A stretch of 64,000 bases of DNA from Alphaproteobacteria bacterium (GTDB taxonomy: Bacteria; Pseudomonadota; Alphaproteobacteria; Rhodobacterales; Rhodobacteraceae). The stretch lies in the NCBI GenBank assembly GCA_030424865.1, contig JAUHVR010000001.1, positions 434,001-498,000 on the forward strand, in the 5' to 3' direction. The notes beneath the pieces are model-generated. The model searched no databases, had not been told where the DNA came from, and saw only the letters and a list, made by a program, of their open reading frames with translations. Shown here in pieces: positions 36,523 to 45,298 of this stretch. A program made the position numbers and the translations under genes. Position 1 is the first letter of the stretch, and each line of letters starts with the position of its first letter.

Positions 36523-39254
36523 TTTGCCTCCCTTATGGCAGCCAGCACGCGATGGGGCAGGGCGGGCACCTTGGTGATCCGCGCGCCGCTGGCATCGCGG
36601 ATTGCGTTCAGGATGGCGGGCGCTGTCGGGATCAGGACATGTTCCCCCAGGCCCTTGGCGCCCATCGGCCCCTCGGGGTCAGGTGTTTCGATCAGGATCG
36701 AGGTCACGGGCGGCATGTCGCCAAAGGTCGGGATCAGGTAGTTGTGCAGGTCCTCGGTCTTGCCCGGAATGTATTCCTCGATCAGCGCCAGCCCTAGGCC
36801 CTGGGCGATACCGCCTTCGATCTGGCCCTCGGCCAGGCGGGGATTGATCGCACGGCCCACATCATGGGCGGCCGTGATGTGGATGACCTTGCAGGTGCCC
36901 AGCTTCAGATCGACCTCGACCTCGGCAAACTGCGCGCCGTATCCGTAGACGGCATAAGGCGTGCCCTGTCCGTTTTCGTCCAGCGCCGAGGTGGGCGGAT
37001 CATAGGTCTCTTCCGCGCACAGGACGTATCCGTGCTCATCCTCGTCCAGGGCCATAAGATCGATGGTCTGGTGCCTGTCGTTCTGATGCGCGGTCAGCGT
37101 GCCCGCGCCGAACTCCAACCGGGTCACATCGCCAAGGTTCGTCAAGCGCAGGATCGCGGCCCGCAGGGCCTGACCTGCCGCCTCGGCAGCGCGCCCGGTG
37201 ATGAAGGTCTGGCGCGAGGCAGAGGTCTTGCCGCAATCCGGGGTCAGGGCTGTGTCGGGGCCGACCAGCTGAAAGGCATCGACCGCAACCCCCAGCGCAT
37301 CGGCGGCGATCTGGGTGATCACCGTATTCGACCCCTGTCCGATGTCCGTCGCCCCCTGATGCAGCCAAAGCTGCCCTTGGGACGTCACTCCGATGCGAAT
37401 GGTCGAGGGGTTGGGCAAGGCCGTGTTGCCACATCCGTACCAACACGAGGCGACGCCGATCCCGCGCTTGCGATCGGTGTTGCGCGCGTTGAAGGCCTTG
37501 GCATCCGCATTGGCCCGCGTCCAATGCGGCTCCAACGCATCAAGGCACTGGCGCAGACCCACGGCCTGCATCTCTTGCCCGCATGGGGATGTGTCGCCGT
37601 CCGCCAAGGCGTTCAGCTGGCGAAAGGCCAAGCGGTCCATGCCGCAGGCCAGGGCAAGATCATCGTACAGGACCTCCTGCGCGATGGCCGCTTGTGGCAC
37701 GCCAAAGCCGCGAAACGCGCCCGAGGTCGGGCCGTTGGTGTGAATGGCGCGGCTTGTGGCGCGGTAATTCGGCGTCAGGTAGGGCCCCGAGGCGTGTACG
37801 GGCACCCGCGTCGCCACGGTCGGGCCCCAGCTGGCATAGGCGCCGGTGTTGAAATCCCCGTGAAAGATCATGCCCGTCACGCGCCCCCCGGCATCCGCGC
37901 CGATTCTGGCCTCCATCGTCCCGGGGTGCCGTTTCGTGCTGCAGCGCATGGACTCGGTGCGGCCGAAGACCATGTGGCAGGGCTGTCCGGTCTTCAAAAC
38001 GGCGAGGCCAAGCAAAGGTTGCAGGGTGACATCCAGCTTGGCCCCGAACCCGCCGCCAGCCGCCGAGGGGATGATGCGCACCTTGTCCAGCGGAAGACCA
38101 AGCACCTTTGCGGTTTCTTCCTGGTCCATCACCGGGGCCTGCGTGCAGGCTTGGATGGTCAGAACGTCACCGTCCATCCAGGCGGCACCCGCCTCTGGCT
38201 CGATGTAGGCGTGTTCCACGTAAGAGGTCTCGAACCGGCCGGACACGACAAAGGCCGACGCGCCTAGTGCGTCGTCCGGGTCGCCACGGGCCACGCGACC
38301 CCGCACGAGGGTGTTTTCGGGGCGATCCTGATGGACATTCGGCGCATCTGCGGACCCGCCTTCGGCCTGGGTCAGACTGTGGGGGCGGGGGGTCCATGAC
38401 ACCGGGAAATCCGCAAGGTCCAAGGCTTCGACCACGTCAGGTGCCCCGACAACCAAGGCGACGGGTTCCCCCAGATAGCGCACCGTCCCATCCGCAAGGG
38501 CGGGTTGGTCGGCGAAGGGCGGGATGACCCCGAAACGGTTGACCCCGGCAATGTCCTGCGCCGTGATCACCGCGCGAACGTCCGGATGCGCCCTGCGCCA
38601 TTGGTCTATATCGCCAAGGGCAAAATCGGCATGGAAATGCGGCGACCGCACAGCCCGGACCAGCAAAGACCCGGGTTTGGTGAAATCTGCGCCAAAGATC
38701 TCGGATCCTTCCACCTTGGGCCGGCCATCCAGCCGCGGGATAGACTGGCCGACAGCCGGACCTGCCTCTGGCACCGGTGTTCCGGGCGGCATGTCATGCA
38801 CGGCCATCACGGCGTCGATGATCTTGCGATAGCCCGTGCACCGGCACAGCACGCCGCCAAGCGCGTCTTCGACCTGCGCGGCCGAGGGTCTGGGCGTCGC
38901 CCGCAAAAGCTCCATCGCGGCCATCATCATGCCGGGTGTGCAAATCCCGCACTGGGCCGCGCCATGTGCCAGAAAGGCGTCTTGCAGCCGCTTGGACAGG
39001 TCCGGCTCGGCCGTTTCCAGCGTTTCCACGCGACATCCGTCGACCTGGGCCACCGGCACAAGGCAGGCGCAGGTCTGATGCCCGTCGATCAAAACCGTAC
39101 AGGCCCCGCAATCACCTGCATCGCAGCCGATCTTTACGCTTTTCAGGTTCAGATCCTCGCGCAGGACCTCGGACAGACGTCGCGCCGGATTGGTGGTGAC
39201 GGTCTGCGTGGCGTTGCCCACCGAAAATGTTATGCCCTGCGCGCGATCCTTCAT
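36519..39254 (-). CDS. Molybdenum hydroxylase, fused Fe-S and Moco subunit
   Basis: A 911-residue xanthine-dehydrogenase-family enzyme. Residues 1-150 carry two [2Fe-2S] motifs: the plant type Cys44, Cys49, Cys52, Cys62/64 and a second with Cys102, Cys105, Cys137, Cys139 (CGICTPGM ... CRCTGYRKI). The rest is the molybdopterin-binding subunit with GAAWMDGDVLTIQACTQAP, GGGFGAKLDV, and the active-site Glu in GAKGLGEH (about Glu871). The Fe-S to Moco fusion without FAD and the length match the MOP-type layout; a separate FAD subunit is encoded just upstream. It hydroxylates a carbon next to a ring nitrogen or an aldehyde; the substrate is unknown. Confidence 0.92.
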   Translation of the reverse strand: MKDRAQGITFSVGNATQTVTTNPARRLSEVLREDLNLKSVKIGCDAGDCGACTVLIDGHQTCACLVPVAQVDGCRVETLETAEPDLSKRLQDAFLAHGAAQCGICTPGMMMAAMELLRATPRPSAAQVEDALGGVLCRCTGYRKIIDAVMAVHDMPPGTPVPEAGPAVGQSIPRLDGRPKVEGSEIFGADFTKPGSLLVRAVRSPHFHADFALGDIDQWRRAHPDVRAVITAQDIAGVNRFGVIPPFADQPALADGTVRYLGEPVALVVGAPDVVEALDLADFPVSWTPRPHSLTQAEGGSADAPNVHQDRPENTLVRGRVARGDPDDALGASAFVVSGRFETSYVEHAYIEPEAGAAWMDGDVLTIQACTQAPVMDQEETAKVLGLPLDKVRIIPSAAGGGFGAKLDVTLQPLLGLAVLKTGQPCHMVFGRTESMRCSTKRHPGTMEARIGADAGGRVTGMIFHGDFNTGAYASWGPTVATRVPVHASGPYLTPNYRATSRAIHTNGPTSGAFRGFGVPQAAIAQEVLYDDLALACGMDRLAFRQLNALADGDTSPCGQEMQAVGLRQCLDALEPHWTRANADAKAFNARNTDRKRGIGVASCWYGCGNTALPNPSTIRIGVTSQGQLWLHQGATDIGQGSNTVITQIAADALGVAVDAFQLVGPDTALTPDCGKTSASRQTFITGRAAEAAGQALRAAILRLTNLGDVTRLEFGAGTLTAHQNDRHQTIDLMALDEDEHGYVLCAEETYDPPTSALDENGQGTPYAVYGYGAQFAEVEVDLKLGTCKVIHITAAHDVGRAINPRLAEGQIEGGIAQGLGLALIEEYIPGKTEDLHNYLIPTFGDMPPVTSILIETPDPEGPMGAKGLGEHVLIPTAPAILNAIRDASGARITKVPALPHRVLAAIREAK

Positions 39255-40069
39255 GCGAAGGCCCCAACCGTTCGGCGCATGAGCTCGGCAGCACTGGCTG
39301 CGCGATAGGCCGCATCGGCGCGAATGTCGTCAATGGGCGCAATTGCCTTGGCCACCGCCGCATCCGTGATCCGTGAGGGATCGATGGGATGTCCAATCAA
39401 TTGGGATTCGATCTCTGGCAGGCGTGTGGCAACGGGTCCGCAAGAGCCGATGGCCAGCGCCGCCTGTGTCACTCGCCCTTGTTCAACCGAGATGCGTGCC
39501 GCCGTCATGGCGATCGAGATCACCAGGTATTTCCGCGCGCCCAGCTTCAGGAAATGCCCCGTTCCGGCCAGCGCACTCTGGGGGATCAGGATCGCCGTCA
39601 CCATCTCGTCCGCGGCCAGCGCGGTCTGGCGAGGCCCTGTCAGAAACCCCGACAGCGGGACCCTGCGCGACCCGAGGGCCTTGCTGATCTCGACCTCGGC
39701 ATCAAGCGTCAGCAGGGGCGGCACGCCGTCGGCGGCAGGGGATGCGTTGCACAGGTTGCCCGCGATGGTCCCGCGGTTCTGGATCTGCGTCGCGCCGACC
39801 TCGCGCGCGGCCAGTTTCAGGCCGTTGCAGCTGGGGGGCAAGTCCGCACGGATGATGTCCGACCAGGTGGTCGTTGCGCCGATGCGCAGGCCAGTGTCGG
39901 TGCGGGTGATGCCCTTCAGGCCTCCGACGGCGCTGATGTCCAGAACCGGGCCGTGCAGTGCCTTGTGCTGGGTTGATGGAAACAGATCAGTGCATCCGGC
40001 CGCGATCGTCCAATCGCCTGACGCCAGGATGTCCAGGGCGTCTTCCAATCTGTCTGGGCGCAGATACAC
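39251..40069 (-). CDS. FAD-binding subunit of molybdenum hydroxylase
   Basis: A CoxM-type FAD subunit carrying electrons from the Moco subunit to the acceptor. It shows YLRPDRLEDALDILAS, the FAD loop IAAGCTDLFP, TWSDIIRADLPP, and the RNRGTIAGNLCNASPAAD-like IQNRGTIAGNLCNASPAADG motif. The chosen start is GTG at 40069, giving the usual family N-terminus. The ORF extends to an ATG at 40153, but that start would abut the MarR ATG exactly and place a palindrome inside the gene. It ends in a four-base overlap with the fused subunit. Start confidence is moderate. Confidence 0.85.
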   Translation of the reverse strand: MYLRPDRLEDALDILASGDWTIAAGCTDLFPSTQHKALHGPVLDISAVGGLKGITRTDTGLRIGATTTWSDIIRADLPPSCNGLKLAAREVGATQIQNRGTIAGNLCNASPAADGVPPLLTLDAEVEISKALGSRRVPLSGFLTGPRQTALAADEMVTAILIPQSALAGTGHFLKLGARKYLVISIAMTAARISVEQGRVTQAALAIGSCGPVATRLPEIESQLIGHPIDPSRITDAAVAKAIAPIDDIRADAAYRAASAAELMRRTVGAFA

Positions 40070-40099
40070 TGATTTGTCCGATGCACAGGTTCCGGGTTG

Positions 40100-40111
40100 C
40101 TTGTATACAAG
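40100..40111. promoter_or_regulatory. Palindromic operator between MarR and hydroxylase genes
   Basis: CTTGTATACAAG is a perfect 12-base palindrome located 43 bases before the MarR ATG and 31 bases before the proposed GTG of the FAD subunit. It is a good candidate for MarR autoregulation and control of the divergent operon. Confidence 0.65.
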
Positions 40112-40153
40112 TGGATGTTGCGGTAGCCCGCGCAAGCTGTCAATGGTTTGCAT

Positions 40154-40585
40154 ATGTCAGACCACCACAAGAGCGCAGACACCTACGAGCTGAGCGGGCA
40201 GGTCGGGTTTAACCTGCGGCGCGCCAATCAGCGCCATGTCGCGATTTTTGCAAAACACGTTCAGGGGCTGACGCCGACCCAATTCGCCGTTCTTGCGCGT
40301 CTGGCAGAGCTTGGCGCGCTGTCCCAGAACAAGCTTGGACGTCTGACCGCGATGGATTCCGCCACGATCAAGGGGGTTGTCGGGCGTCTTCGGGACAAGG
40401 GGCTGGTCGAAACCTATCCGGATCAAAGCGATCAACGATTGCGCCTGATTGCCCTGACCGCGCAGGGGCGCAGCAATTTCGAAGTTGCGGTTGGTCAGGC
40501 CTTGCAGGCGCGCCTTGAAACCATGGAGCACCTCAGCCCCGAAGAGATAGAGATCTTCGAGCGTTTGCTGGACAAGCTGACCTGA
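40154..40585 (+). CDS. MarR family transcriptional regulator
   Basis: A 143-residue winged-helix regulator. The core LTPTQFAVLARLAELGALSQNKLGRLTAMDSATIKGVVGRLRDKGLVETY is the MarR DNA-binding domain with its beta-wing DQSDQRLRLIALTAQGR. These proteins usually repress a divergent catabolic operon until an aromatic ligand binds. The ATG at 40154 has no clear Shine-Dalgarno. It is divergent from the molybdenum hydroxylase operon and convergent with the Liv importer, so it is the likely local regulator of both. Confidence 0.9.
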   Translation: MSDHHKSADTYELSGQVGFNLRRANQRHVAIFAKHVQGLTPTQFAVLARLAELGALSQNKLGRLTAMDSATIKGVVGRLRDKGLVETYPDQSDQRLRLIALTAQGRSNFEVAVGQALQARLETMEHLSPEEIEIFERLLDKLT

Positions 40586-40597
40586 CAGTTCAAGTTT

Positions 40598-41296
40598 CTA
40601 GATCCCGACGTATTTCTGCAAAAGGCTGGGATCTTCGCGCAGGACCGAGGTCTCGACGACCTCGCGGCCATGGCCGTTCTCGATAAAGGCGACGCGGTCG
40701 GCCAGCGACAGAACCGCCTCGATCCGTTGTTCGACCAGTATGACGGCTTTGCCTTCGTCCCGCATCGCGCGCACGGTGTCGGCGATCAGCGCGATCATTG
40801 ACGGCTGCAGGCCCTCGGTCGGTTCGTCCAGCAGCAGGACCGAGGGTTCAAGGCACAGCGCGCGGGCGGTGGCCAGCATCTGTTGTTCGCCCCCCGACAG
40901 CGTTTCGGCGCGTTGATCAAGGCGGTCCCGCAACCGGGGAAACATGGACAGCACCCGTTCACGCGTCTGCGCCGATTTTCCGCGGGTCATCAGGCCGACC
41001 TCGATGTTTTCGGCGACGGTCAATTCGGTGAACAACCGGCGCCCCTGTGGCACATAGGCGATCCCCTGTTTGGGCACGAGATGCGGCGGCAGATCGGAAA
41101 TGCTCTGCCCCTCCAGGCTGATCGATCCCGATTTCAGCGGCAAGAGCCCCATGATCGCCTTGAGCGTCGTTGTCTTGCCCGCGCCGTTGCGGCCCAGCAG
41201 GCAGAGGATCTCGCCGGGGCGCGCCTCGAGCGACAGGTCGAACAGGATCTGAACCTGACCGTATCCGGTGTTTATGGCATCAAGGCGCAGCGTCAT
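40598..41296 (-). CDS. livF: Branched-chain-type ABC importer, ATPase LivF
   Basis: A 232-residue ATP-binding subunit of the LivF type: GRNGAGKTTTLKAIMGLLP Walker A, SGGEQQMLATARAL signature and LLLDEPTEGLQP Walker B, with the LivF-specific RLFTELTVAENIEVG loop. It is the last gene of the importer and overlaps livG by four bases. It ends 12 bases from the convergent MarR gene. With LivG, it would energise uptake of the compound handled by the neighbouring enzymes. Confidence 0.93.
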   Translation of the reverse strand: MTLRLDAINTGYGQVQILFDLSLEARPGEILCLLGRNGAGKTTTLKAIMGLLPLKSGSISLEGQSISDLPPHLVPKQGIAYVPQGRRLFTELTVAENIEVGLMTRGKSAQTRERVLSMFPRLRDRLDQRAETLSGGEQQMLATARALCLEPSVLLLDEPTEGLQPSMIALIADTVRAMRDEGKAVILVEQRIEAVLSLADRVAFIENGHGREVVETSVLREDPSLLQKYVGI

Positions 41297-41988
41297 CCGG
41301 TCCCCAGATAGGCATTTTGCACGTCGGCGTTGGCATGGATGTCCTGTGGCGTGCCACGGGCCAGGATCTTACCCGCGTCCAGCACCGTGATTTCGTCCGC
41401 CAGCGCCATGACGACCTGCATGTTGTGTTCGATCAGCAGGATGGTCGTGTCGCCCGCGAGTGATCGGATCAGGGTGTTGAACCCCTCGATCTCGCTTTCC
41501 GCCAATCCCTGCGTTGGTTCGTCAAGGATCAACAGACGCGGGGCCTGCGCTACGCCCATGGCGATCTCAAGCAATCTCTGGTGACCATAGGCCAGGTCCC
41601 CGGCGGTTTGCATGGCGCGGTCGGCCAGTCCGACACGATCCAGCGCCCCCAGCACATCCGTCCGGTCCTGACGCCCCAGCGCCAGCGCCACGTTGTCAAA
41701 CAGGCTCAGCCGCGCATAGATCGCAGTGATCTGAAAGGTATAGGCCATGCCCTGTCGGATCCGGGTGTGGGCGGGCAGGGCGGTGATGTTCTGGCCTTCG
41801 AACCAGACCTCACCCTCGCTGGCGGGGATCCGACCGGAGACCATCCCCACAAAGGTGCTTTTCCCGGCACCATTGGGGCCGATCAGGGCGTGGATCTCTC
41901 CTTTGGCCAGCGTGTAATCCACCCCGTCGACAGCGCGCAGCCCGCCATAGATCCGTGTCAGCCCTTTGGTTTCCAACAACAAGCTCAT
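41293..41988 (-). CDS. livG: Branched-chain-type ABC importer, ATPase LivG
   Basis: A 231-residue LivG-type ATPase with GPNGAGKSTFVGMVSGR Walker A, YGHQRLLEIAMGVAQAPRLLILDEPTQGL and the short C-terminal extension VLDAGKILARGTPQDIHAN typical of the family. The signature is AYGHQRLLE rather than LSGGQ, as in LivG proteins. The ATG at 41988 shares ATGA with the livM stop; the ATG three codons upstream is possible. It is coupled to livM and livF. Confidence 0.92.
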   Translation of the reverse strand: MSLLLETKGLTRIYGGLRAVDGVDYTLAKGEIHALIGPNGAGKSTFVGMVSGRIPASEGEVWFEGQNITALPAHTRIRQGMAYTFQITAIYARLSLFDNVALALGRQDRTDVLGALDRVGLADRAMQTAGDLAYGHQRLLEIAMGVAQAPRLLILDEPTQGLAESEIEGFNTLIRSLAGDTTILLIEHNMQVVMALADEITVLDAGKILARGTPQDIHANADVQNAYLGTG

Positions 41989-42929
41989 GGCAGCCACGGC
42001 ACCCAGCGTTTGCGGATCTCTCCGACGATGCCCGCGCGGGCGAAAAGCGTCAGCAGCACCAGCGCCGCCCCGACGATCAGCAGATAGGCGTTGGTCAAGC
42101 CGCTGGCATAGTCGATCAGGTAGAACATGAAGGCCACGCCGATCAGCGGCCCGATGGTGGTGCCCATCCCGCCCAAGAGCACCCAGAGCAGCGGAAAGAT
42201 CGAATACTGGACCGAGGCGAAGGTTGCCCCGACATAGCCGAAGAGCACCGCATAAGCCGCGCCAGCACCACCCGAGATCGTCCCCGAGATGATCACCGCC
42301 AGCAGCTTGTGGCGGAAGGTGTCATACCCCAGCATCCGCGTCCGCTCTTCGTTTTCGCGCACGCCGATCAGGACACGGCCAAAGGGCAGGTGCATCATCC
42401 GCGCGGTGATCAGCAGGGCCACCGAAAAGACGGCGAGCGCGGCGAAAAAGCGGGTCAGGGGATCGGTCAGCGCAAAGCCCGCGATCTGGCGGCTGGCCTG
42501 CGCGATGACAAAGCCTTCGTCCCCGCCAGTCCATTCGCCAAGATAGAGCGCCGTCAGAAAGAAGGCCTGCGCGAACATCAGGGTCACGATCATGAAGGCC
42601 ACGCCAATGGTGCGCAGGGCCAGCAGGGCGACGATCAGCGACAGGACCGCCGCTGCGATGATCCCCGCGCCCAATGCGGACAGAACCGGCCATCCCCCCA
42701 GATGCATCGCCAGCCCACAGCCATACATGCCGGCGGCAAAGAACATGGCGTGGCCCAGGCTCAGCAATCCGGTGTAGCCAAACAGGACGTTGAACCCGAT
42801 CGCATAGGTCGCCAGCACCAGAATGCGTGCAAGATTGCCTTGATGATAGGTGGGCAGGACCAGGCCAAGCACGATCAGCAAGGCAATCAGGCCCAGGTGC
42901 AACAGGACGGACCGGGTGTCGACTGTCAT
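41985..42929 (-). CDS. livM: Branched-chain-type ABC importer, permease LivM
   Basis: A 314-residue permease with about eight to ten membrane helices. The segment GYTGLLSLGHAMFFAAGMYGCGLA and the EAA-like region FGRVLIGVRENEERTRMLGYDTFRHKL, which contacts the ATPase, are LivM hallmarks. It overlaps livH by four bases at the start and livG by four at its stop. It should form the inner-membrane channel with LivH. Confidence 0.93.
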   Translation of the reverse strand: MTVDTRSVLLHLGLIALLIVLGLVLPTYHQGNLARILVLATYAIGFNVLFGYTGLLSLGHAMFFAAGMYGCGLAMHLGGWPVLSALGAGIIAAAVLSLIVALLALRTIGVAFMIVTLMFAQAFFLTALYLGEWTGGDEGFVIAQASRQIAGFALTDPLTRFFAALAVFSVALLITARMMHLPFGRVLIGVRENEERTRMLGYDTFRHKLLAVIISGTISGGAGAAYAVLFGYVGATFASVQYSIFPLLWVLLGGMGTTIGPLIGVAFMFYLIDYASGLTNAYLLIVGAALVLLTLFARAGIVGEIRKRWVPWLP

Positions 42930-43852
42930 GCCATCTTTTTCCCGTAAAGCCCCTGCGGCCGGAAGACGAGCACCAGCGCCACCAGCAGCGTTGCCAGGAT
43001 TTTCGACAGCGTCGGGCTGAGAAAGACCGAGATGATGCCGTCCGACATCCCGATCAAAAGCGCCGCGACGACTGTTCCCCTGACGGATCCCAATCCGCCG
43101 ATGATCACGACGATGAAGCTCAGCAGCAGCGGGTCATGCCCCATCAGGTAATGCGCCTGTTGGATCGGGACGATCAGAACCGCCGCAAGCGCTGCCAGGG
43201 CGGCGCCAAACCCGAAGACGATGGAATAGACGCGCTGAACTGGAATGCCAAAGGCCAGCGCGGTTTCCCGGTCCAGCTGCGTGGCGCGCATGATCAGCCC
43301 AAGGCGGGTGCGCGACATGATCACCCAGAACGCCAGCAGAATGCCGATGGCTGCGACGATCACGAACAGCTTGTAGCTCGTGGTGCTCAGCCCCCAGGGG
43401 TAATAGAACTCCAGTCCCGTCTCACCCCATTCGAACCAGGGCAGGGCGATGCGATGATTGAACGGCGGCTCGACCGGGCGCGCCTCGGGGCCATAGATCA
43501 TCAGGGCCGACTGCTGGATGATGTAAAGCACACCGATTGTGCCGACGATGGTGGCCTCGGGGTCGTATTCGACCTCTTTCAGGACAAACCGATCCACCAC
43601 CACGGCAATCGCCCCCGCGACAAGCGGCGCAAGGGCCAGGGCCGCAACAAAGCCGATGGCCGGGTGGCCCGCGATGGGCGAGGCGATGAACCAGGCGACA
43701 ACCGCGCCCAGCATGAAGAACTCGCCATGTGCGACGTTGACCACGCGCATCACGCCGAACACCAGCGACAGCCCAAGCGCAGTCAGGGCCAGAACCGCAG
43801 CCCCAACCGCCCCTTCGAGGATCGCCAAAAGAAGATGGGGTCCGAAGTCCAT
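42926..43852 (-). CDS. livH: Branched-chain-type ABC importer, permease LivH
   Basis: A 308-residue permease. LGLSLVFGVMRVVNVAHGEFFMLGAV is the conserved LivH N-terminal helix pair and RATQLDRETALAFGIPVQRVYSIVFGFG is the ATPase-contact loop. It begins 54 bases after the binding-protein stop and overlaps livM. LivH pairs with LivM to form the transmembrane pore; substrate specificity comes from the binding protein. Confidence 0.93.
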   Translation of the reverse strand: MDFGPHLLLAILEGAVGAAVLALTALGLSLVFGVMRVVNVAHGEFFMLGAVVAWFIASPIAGHPAIGFVAALALAPLVAGAIAVVVDRFVLKEVEYDPEATIVGTIGVLYIIQQSALMIYGPEARPVEPPFNHRIALPWFEWGETGLEFYYPWGLSTTSYKLFVIVAAIGILLAFWVIMSRTRLGLIMRATQLDRETALAFGIPVQRVYSIVFGFGAALAALAAVLIVPIQQAHYLMGHDPLLLSFIVVIIGGLGSVRGTVVAALLIGMSDGIISVFLSPTLSKILATLLVALVLVFRPQGLYGKKMA

Positions 43853-43906
43853 GTCACTCGATTTCGTGCGACCGGGCGCGGGGCCCGGACGCCTGTCTGG
43901 AAGGTC

Positions 43907-45187
43907 TTAGAATGACTGCGTCGTGTAGTCGGTTTCGTCGGGATAAAGCGTATCCTCGATCGAGGTGGTGTGCACCTTGACCAGACGCCCGTTTTCCACC
44001 CGCGAAATGTACTGCACGCCAAAGACCTGGTGGGTCTTGCCGTTGAACACCTTGGGGCCCTGCGGATGCGCATCGCTTTCGGGCATATCCGTCATGGCCT
44101 CGACCGCCTCGATCAGCTTTTGCCGATCCGCGGGGCCCTGATAGCCCGATGCCTCCATGCCCGCCTTGATGATGTGCAGCGTTTCCCAGCAACCGAACAT
44201 ATGGGCATAGGTCGACACGTCCTTGGGGTCCGAGACCGATGCGCCGTTTTCGTCCACACCGACGGCGGCGCGGAAGTTCTTGTCGTGGCTGGTCTGGTCG
44301 GCTTGCGCGTAGCGCGGGTTGCCCTCCCAGAAATAGGTACCTTCCAGGAATTCGAGGCCGGGTGAGGCCAGATCGACCGCTTCCAGTGAGTCGATGAAGC
44401 CAAAGATGGCGGGGCTCGAGGGGCCAAAGAATTCGCCCAGTTCCTTGACGAAGGTCAGAACCGCCGGGCCGACCATGACGTGGTACAGCACCTCGGTATC
44501 GCGCGGGATCTTGGGGAAATACTTGGTGAACGAGGTCTCGGAGGGCGGCACGGCGATATGTTCAAGCACCTCGCCGCCCTGCGCCTCGATAGCGGCCGTA
44601 AAGAAGTCGCGGTGATCGTGGCCAAAGGCGAAGTCCGGAAAGATCATCGTGACCTTCTTGCCCAGATTATCAGCCACATAGGGCGCCATCGCCTGAACCT
44701 GGCTTTTCACATCCGTGATGCCGGGCTGCAGCGTGTAGCGGTTCAACCCGCCCGAGGCGACATGGTGCCCTTCGGAGACCACGAAATAAGGGATCTTCTG
44801 TTCGCCTGCAGAGGGCGCCGAGCCGATGACCACATGGCTGAACAGCGTGCCAAAGGCGACGTCACAGTTGTGCTGGTTGGCGAATTTCTCGACCACTTCG
44901 GCGCCGCGCTTGGGGTCCGTGCCGTCATCCTCGGCGACGATCTCGACCGGGCGGCCATTGATGCCGCCTGCGTCGTTGATCGCCTTGACCGCGGCCTCGG
45001 TCGTGCGCCCATACCAGCGCCCATAGGCGGCACCGATCCCTGTCGAGTGCTGTTGAAAACCGATCTTGATCGGGGCGCCTGACTGCGCGCTTGCAAAGCG
45101 GCCGACCAATGGCGAGCTGGCCAACAGCGCCCCCGCGCCCACACTCTTGATCAAGGACCGACGGCTTGTTTTCGGTAGCTTGGACAT
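43907..45187 (-). CDS. Periplasmic Liv-type ABC substrate-binding protein
   Basis: A 426-residue binding protein of the Peripla_BP_6 (branched-chain amino acid/amide/urea) type, exported by a Tat signal SRRSLIKSVGAGALLASSP. The mature part starts IKIGFQQHSTGIGAAYG and contains AVKAINDAGGINGRPVEIVAEDDGTDP and the C-terminal GKTHQVFGVQYISRVENGRLV. The ATG at 45187 has AGGGAG eight bases upstream. It heads the operon livH-M-G-F and thus sets the specificity. Close relatives bind amides, urea or heterocycles as well as amino acids; the ligand cannot be named from sequence. Confidence 0.92.
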   Translation of the reverse strand: MSKLPKTSRRSLIKSVGAGALLASSPLVGRFASAQSGAPIKIGFQQHSTGIGAAYGRWYGRTTEAAVKAINDAGGINGRPVEIVAEDDGTDPKRGAEVVEKFANQHNCDVAFGTLFSHVVIGSAPSAGEQKIPYFVVSEGHHVASGGLNRYTLQPGITDVKSQVQAMAPYVADNLGKKVTMIFPDFAFGHDHRDFFTAAIEAQGGEVLEHIAVPPSETSFTKYFPKIPRDTEVLYHVMVGPAVLTFVKELGEFFGPSSPAIFGFIDSLEAVDLASPGLEFLEGTYFWEGNPRYAQADQTSHDKNFRAAVGVDENGASVSDPKDVSTYAHMFGCWETLHIIKAGMEASGYQGPADRQKLIEAVEAMTDMPESDAHPQGPKVFNGKTHQVFGVQYISRVENGRLVKVHTTSIEDTLYPDETDYTTQSF

Positions 45188-45245
45188 TTCAGTTCTCCCT
45201 GTTGACGAGGCGTGTCTCCACCGCGCGATTGTGTGAAATGTTGTT

Positions 45246-45257
45246 TGCATACATGCA
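45246..45257. promoter_or_regulatory. Palindrome upstream of the Liv operon
   Basis: TGCAT-AC-ATGCA is a perfect inverted repeat 58 bases upstream of the binding-protein start. The strand TTGCATACATG matches the CTTGTATACAAG element of the MarR/hydroxylase region at 9 of 11 positions, so the two may share a regulator. Confidence 0.5.
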
Positions 45258-45298
45258 GATTGTCCAGAATTTTCTGAGATTGGCCCCGTGCAGGGTGC

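Noticed and set aside
35137-36741. 534-codon plus-strand ORF opposite the reductase-like gene
   Set aside because: Shadow frame; the opposite strand has the four-cysteine motif and tight overlaps with both neighbours.
40070-40153. Longer start for the FAD subunit
   Set aside because: It abuts the MarR start codon exactly, contains the palindrome and adds residues before the usual family N-terminus; kept as an alternative only.
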